A stretch of 39,090 nt of DNA from Rhodocyclaceae bacterium (GTDB lineage: Bacteria; Pseudomonadota; Gammaproteobacteria; Burkholderiales; Rhodocyclaceae). Positions 36,019 to 39,090 of this stretch are shown piece by piece; the stretch's first letter is position 1; the number at the start of each line of letters is the position of its first letter. The position numbers were made by a program, and so were the translations under genes. The stretch spans positions 1 to 39,090 of the forward strand of contig JAPKHL010000016.1 in the NCBI GenBank assembly GCA_026646875.1, in the 5' to 3' direction. The notes beneath the pieces are model-generated. The model saw nothing but the letters and a program-made list of their open reading frames with translations, was not told the origin of the DNA and searched no databases.

Positions 36019-37266
36019 ATGCTCCGCTTATCCGGATTTCACCTCTATTGTTGTCTCGCATACACTCTTTTTTGCATCATCTGGCGTTTCTTTGCTGGAC
36101 CTTTGGTGGCATGGGACAACGTTCACTACCATATTTATGTGGCTCACGCTTGGTGGGAAGGGCGGTTACCCGAGGAGTTGTTTGCCGCAAGCGGGCAAGG
36201 CTATCTGAATCCATTGCCGCATTTACCGTTTTATCTGGCATATCTGGCCGATGCTAGTCGTTTGTTCGTTTCTCTCAGCATGGCCTTGTTGCACAGTGCC
36301 AATCTATGGCTGCTCCATTTCATTACCTGCCGGCTGCTTCCCCCCACAGATCAGAAGCATCGTGCCTTGGTGATTCTCGGAGTGTTTCTTGGCGCGCTCA
36401 GTCCCGGGTTTCTGTATGAAATAGGCAGCAGCTATGTCGATGTAATCGTCAGTATCCCCGCGCTGGGTGCATTGCTGCTGCTCCTGTGGTGGCGTGACGC
36501 GGCCGGGCAAGGCCTCGTTGACTGGCGTCCAGTGTACGCAGCAGGGCTGCTGGCTGGAATCGCAATCGGATTGAAGCCTTCCGCGCTGATATTCTGTGCT
36601 TCTTTGGCATGTGTGTTCATCCTGCTTTCCGGCCGCGGTGCGCTGGATTTCGCTTGGCGAGCAATTCTGGCCGGGACGACTGGGCTGGTCATGTCTGCAG
36701 GCACGCACGCCTGGATGCTGTGGCGAGCATTTGGCAACCCGCTATTCCCGTTGTTCAACGAGAATTTTCGGTCCCCCTGGTACCCTTCGATCAATCTGGT
36801 TTCGGAGCGCTTTCGACCTGCGGACCTGGAAGCGGCGCTGCGTTTTCCGCTGAACATGGCTAGCGGACTGAAAAATTCGAGCTTTGAGAATGTGGCGGCA
36901 GATATACGAATGGCATGGCTCTTGATGCTGGTGCTCATTGTGCTGGCTGTTCTGTTGGCGCAGCGTTTTCGTGCGGGCAAGGGCAATGTCTCCGTTGATC
37001 GTAATCAGTTGAATTTATGGCTTGTATTGGCACTCTCGGTTCCTGCCTGGATTAGCTCCAGCGGGAACATCCGGTACGCGATCGAAATACTGCTTCTGCT
37101 GGGGCCAGCCATTGCTCTAATGGCGTTGAGGGTCTCCCGGTACAGAAATATTTTGGGTCTGTTGGTCATTCTGCTACCGATCTTTGGCCAGACTGTCCTT
37201 AACACAACATTGAATGATCTGAAGCGGTTGCGGCTGCCGTGGCCGTCGGAATCCTTCCAGCTGTAG
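36019..37266 (+). CDS. Polytopic membrane protein (GT-C-like), C terminus replaced at a join
   Basis: The reading frame has 415 codons with about nine to ten membrane helices. The first outer loop has WDNVHYHIYVAHAWWEGRLP, with an Asp placed as in GT-C glycosyltransferases that use polyprenyl-linked sugars. With the preceding GT2 this makes a plausible glycan-building pair. The ATG is one base after the GT2 stop. From about residue 400 (after LNTTLNDL) the frame reads antisense of the TonB receptor gene (KRLRLPWPSESFQL), so the native end is missing. How much is lost is unknown. I do not recognise a specific family beyond GT-C-like architecture. Confidence 0.75.
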   Translation: MLRLSGFHLYCCLAYTLFCIIWRFFAGPLVAWDNVHYHIYVAHAWWEGRLPEELFAASGQGYLNPLPHLPFYLAYLADASRLFVSLSMALLHSANLWLLHFITCRLLPPTDQKHRALVILGVFLGALSPGFLYEIGSSYVDVIVSIPALGALLLLLWWRDAAGQGLVDWRPVYAAGLLAGIAIGLKPSALIFCASLACVFILLSGRGALDFAWRAILAGTTGLVMSAGTHAWMLWRAFGNPLFPLFNENFRSPWYPSINLVSERFRPADLEAALRFPLNMASGLKNSSFENVAADIRMAWLLMLVLIVLAVLLAQRFRAGKGNVSVDRNQLNLWLVLALSVPAWISSSGNIRYAIEILLLLGPAIALMALRVSRYRNILGLLVILLPIFGQTVLNTTLNDLKRLRLPWPSESFQL

Positions 37267-39090
37267 TAGTAGTACTGGGTCGCCAGCGGGTCCGGGTTGA
37301 GATCGTAGGACTGGTTGCCGAACTCGACCACGCCGGCGAAGCCGACCGGGCCGGCCGGCATCGCGAACAGTTCGGTATTGGTGACCGTGAGCGACAGGGT
37401 GTCGGTGCGCGATTTCGGCTGGTAGGTGGTGCGCGCGGCGATCGAATCGTATTCCTGACGGGTCAGCGGGGTGTAGAGCCGCGCCGGGTCGGCGTTGAAG
37501 ATCGGGAACAGGCCGCCATCGCCGTCGTCGTAGACGCCGAGTTGCGGTCCGAGGAAGAGCGCGTTGGCGCGCGCGGCCACGATCTGCGGCCAGCCGATGG
37601 TGGCCCGGTACTGCGAATGGCTGAGCGTCGCTTCGTAGTCCCAGTCGTCGGCGAAGGTGCCGGCGACGCCGGTGGCGAGGCTGAAGGTCTTCTGCGTATT
37701 GCGGATCATGCCGCGATCTAGCCCGCCCATTTCCTCCGGGCTGAACTGGCGCTGCCAGTATTCAATCTGGTCGGTCGCCTGGTTGAAGAAATAGCCGTCC
37801 TCGTTGCCGCCGGGCGCCTGGTAGCTCCAACTGGTCACATCGCGGAACAGGCCGAGCTTGTGGTAACCGAGCTGCACGTCGGCGAACCACGACATGCCGT
37901 TGCCGAAGCTGTAATTGAACGAGCCGTAGGCGTTGATGCCCTTGCGTTCGCTCATGACGGTGCCATAACCGATCGACTCGGTGCTGCCGCAGTAGTAACC
38001 GTCGTCGCCGTCGATGCCCCAGCCGGGACGGACGCTGTAGCCGGTGCTGCCGCCGTTGAGATTGGACAGCCCCTCGCAGGTCGCCTGGCCCGGGTCGAGA
38101 TATTCGTCGTACCAGTTGGTGCGCAGGAACGCGCGGCGCGCGATCCGCGAACGCGAGGTGGGGCCGTCGAGCGTCGAATCCTGGATGTCGCGCTCATAGG
38201 CCCACAGCGGGCGCTGGTGCTGCAGCTCGGCGCCGAACACGGCGCTGAAATCGCCGCGCTGGATGCCCGAGGTCAGGCTGACGTCCACCGATTCGCCGCC
38301 GCCGCGCGTGGTGTCGCCGTAGCGCACGTCGACGATGGTGCCGTCGGCCTGCTTCTTCAGGATGAAGTTGATCACGCCGGAGATGGCGTCGGAGCCGTAG
38401 ACCGCGGAGGCGCTGCCAGTCAGCACTTCGACCCGTTCGACCATGCCCAGCGGGATGTTGGAGACGTCGGTGAAGTTGCTGCGGCCCTTGAACGGCATCG
38501 GGAAGTCGGCGATGCGACGGCCGTTGACCAGCACCAGTGTGTGGTTCGGGCCGAGGCCGCGCAGATCGACCTGCTGCGCGCCGGGGGAAAAGTCGGCACC
38601 GCTGGCGGACTGCTGGCTCTGGGTCTCGCCGCTGTTCTGGGTGATCGAGCGCAGCACCTCCGGCACCGTGGTGAATCCGCCCGCCTCGATGTCGCGGGCG
38701 GAAATCGCCGTGACCGGCGCAGGGCCTTCGATCTGGGTCCGCGGGATGCGCGAACCGGTCACCTCGACGCTTTCGAGTTCTTCGGGCGGCGCGGCTGCGG
38801 GCGGTGGCTCCGCGGCGCCGCCGGAAGCTTCCTCCTGCGCGGGAGCGGCAGGCGCGCGCCGGGGCGTGTCGCGCCGCACGATGACCACCGCGCCGGACTC
38901 GGGGTCGCGGCGCGAGACAAAACCGCTGCCGCGCAGCAGGCCTTCCAGCGCGGCGTCGGCGGAAGGCGCGCCCTGGACGCCGCCTGTGCGCAGGCCCTTG
39001 AGTTGATCGGAGCGGTAGACCAGTTGCGTGCCGGACTGTCGTGCCAGTGTGTCGAGGGCGGCGCGCAGTTCGCCGGCAGGCACCGAGATC
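37005..39090 (-). CDS. TonB-dependent receptor with STN domain, truncated at both ends
   Basis: The frame enters from the right edge within an STN domain (about the first 65 codons: ISVPAGELRAALDTLARQSG, QLVYRSDQLKGL). A Pro/Ala-rich linker, the plug domain (VEVTGSRIPRTQIEGPAPVT, then DLRGLGPNHTLVLVNGRRIA and VLTGSASAVYGSDAISGVIN) and part of the beta barrel follow. Such receptors import iron chelates or other large nutrients; an STN domain usually means signalling to a FecR/ECF sigma pair. Receptor sequence stops after about 624 residues at KDSDGHGSRNR (near 37218). The last 70 or so codons to 37005 are antisense of the neighbouring membrane gene and are not native. A full receptor of this type has several hundred more barrel residues, so this copy is probably non-functional as shown. 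The signal peptide lies outside the window. Confidence 0.82.
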   Translation of the reverse strand, partial: ISVPAGELRAALDTLARQSGTQLVYRSDQLKGLRTGGVQGAPSADAALEGLLRGSGFVSRRDPESGAVVIVRRDTPRRAPAAPAQEEASGGAAEPPPAAAPPEELESVEVTGSRIPRTQIEGPAPVTAISARDIEAGGFTTVPEVLRSITQNSGETQSQQSASGADFSPGAQQVDLRGLGPNHTLVLVNGRRIADFPMPFKGRSNFTDVSNIPLGMVERVEVLTGSASAVYGSDAISGVINFILKKQADGTIVDVRYGDTTRGGGESVDVSLTSGIQRGDFSAVFGAELQHQRPLWAYERDIQDSTLDGPTSRSRIARRAFLRTNWYDEYLDPGQATCEGLSNLNGGSTGYSVRPGWGIDGDDGYYCGSTESIGYGTVMSERKGINAYGSFNYSFGNGMSWFADVQLGYHKLGLFRDVTSWSYQAPGGNEDGYFFNQATDQIEYWQRQFSPEEMGGLDRGMIRNTQKTFSLATGVAGTFADDWDYEATLSHSQYRATIGWPQIVAARANALFLGPQLGVYDDGDGGLFPIFNADPARLYTPLTRQEYDSIAARTTYQPKSRTDTLSLTVTNTELFAMPAGPVGFAGVVEFGNQSYDLNPDPLATQYYYYSWKDSDGHGSRNRFRSFNVVLRTVWPKIGSRMTNRPKIFLYRETLNAIRAMAGPSRSSISIAYRMFPLELIQAGTESANTSHKFN
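37213..37225. other. Sequence join: two genes cut tail to tail
   Basis: Left of about 37217 the DNA is low-GC coding sequence of the plus-strand membrane protein; right of it, high-GC coding sequence of the minus-strand TonB receptor. Both proteins lose their own C-terminal parts here, and both frames run on into the other gene's antisense. There is no IS end or obvious target duplication at the join. It is a recombination end point or an assembly error. Confidence 0.7.

Larger units (their letters stand above)
34600..37217. other. Lower-GC segment with glycosyltransferase-like genes
   Basis: From about 34600 to 37217 the base composition and codon use are visibly less GC-rich than on either side: third codon positions here use A and T freely, while neighbouring genes almost always use G or C. 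The segment holds a GT2 enzyme and a polytopic membrane protein and ends exactly at the join with the TonB receptor gene. This suggests transfer, or a different source replicon. No integrase, IS or tRNA is seen at its edges. Confidence 0.55.

Overview
The window looks like chromosomal DNA of a high-GC betaproteobacterium, most likely of the Rhodocyclales. The grounds are the gene content and order (rnfABCDGE followed by nth, and aat-bpt-pyrD in one direction), strongly GC-biased codon use, FimV-type and type IV pilin genes, and many c-di-GMP genes. This placement is inference from gene content; there is no rRNA gene to confirm it. I saw no tRNA, rRNA, CRISPR array, transposase or integrase.

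Layout. 1-144: start of an ECF sigma factor gene running off the left edge. 349-981: GloC/YcbL-type metallo-hydrolase. 988-4694 (minus): an EAL-HDOD protein followed by a GAF-PAS-PAS-GGDEF-EAL protein. 4947-8494 (plus): an NtrC-type sigma-54 activator and its membrane histidine kinase. 8556-9752: PLP aminotransferase. 9848-11644: orphan GspE/PilB-type ATPase. 11675-15283 (minus): a tight cluster of MoxR ATPase, a two-helix membrane protein, a PAS-GGDEF cyclase and a VWA protein. 15408-23220 (minus): the Rnf electron-transport operon, a possible small ORF, endonuclease III, a FIST protein and a DUF1841 protein. 23294-27033 (minus): an iron ABC ATPase, two N-degron aminoacyl-transferases and quinone-linked dihydroorotate dehydrogenase. 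27175-32229: the rest of the iron transporter (permease on plus, binding protein on minus) around a FimV-like gene. 32441-33299 (minus): two type IV pilins. 33525-34621: a Sel1-repeat protein and an NlpC/P60 hydrolase. 34753-37217: a lower-GC segment with two glycosyltransferase-like membrane proteins. 37218-39090 (minus): a TonB-dependent receptor cut at both ends.

How the parts connect. Iron uptake has a periplasmic binding protein with the Tyr-Tyr iron ligand pair, a permease and an ATPase, with Fur-box-like sequences before the binding protein gene and between the permease and ATPase genes. The Rnf complex couples ferredoxin/NAD redox chemistry to an ion gradient; its six genes overlap by 1-4 bases and have a strong sigma-70 promoter. 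The pilin pair has a good sigma-54 -24/-12 promoter with an upstream repeat cluster placed like an enhancer. A sigma-54 activator gene is in the window, but nothing ties the two together.

The most striking structural point is near 37217. There a low-GC glycosyltransferase-like gene and a high-GC TonB receptor gene meet tail to tail, and both are cut at the same base. Each reading frame runs on into the antisense of the other. This is either a recent rearrangement or an assembly join.
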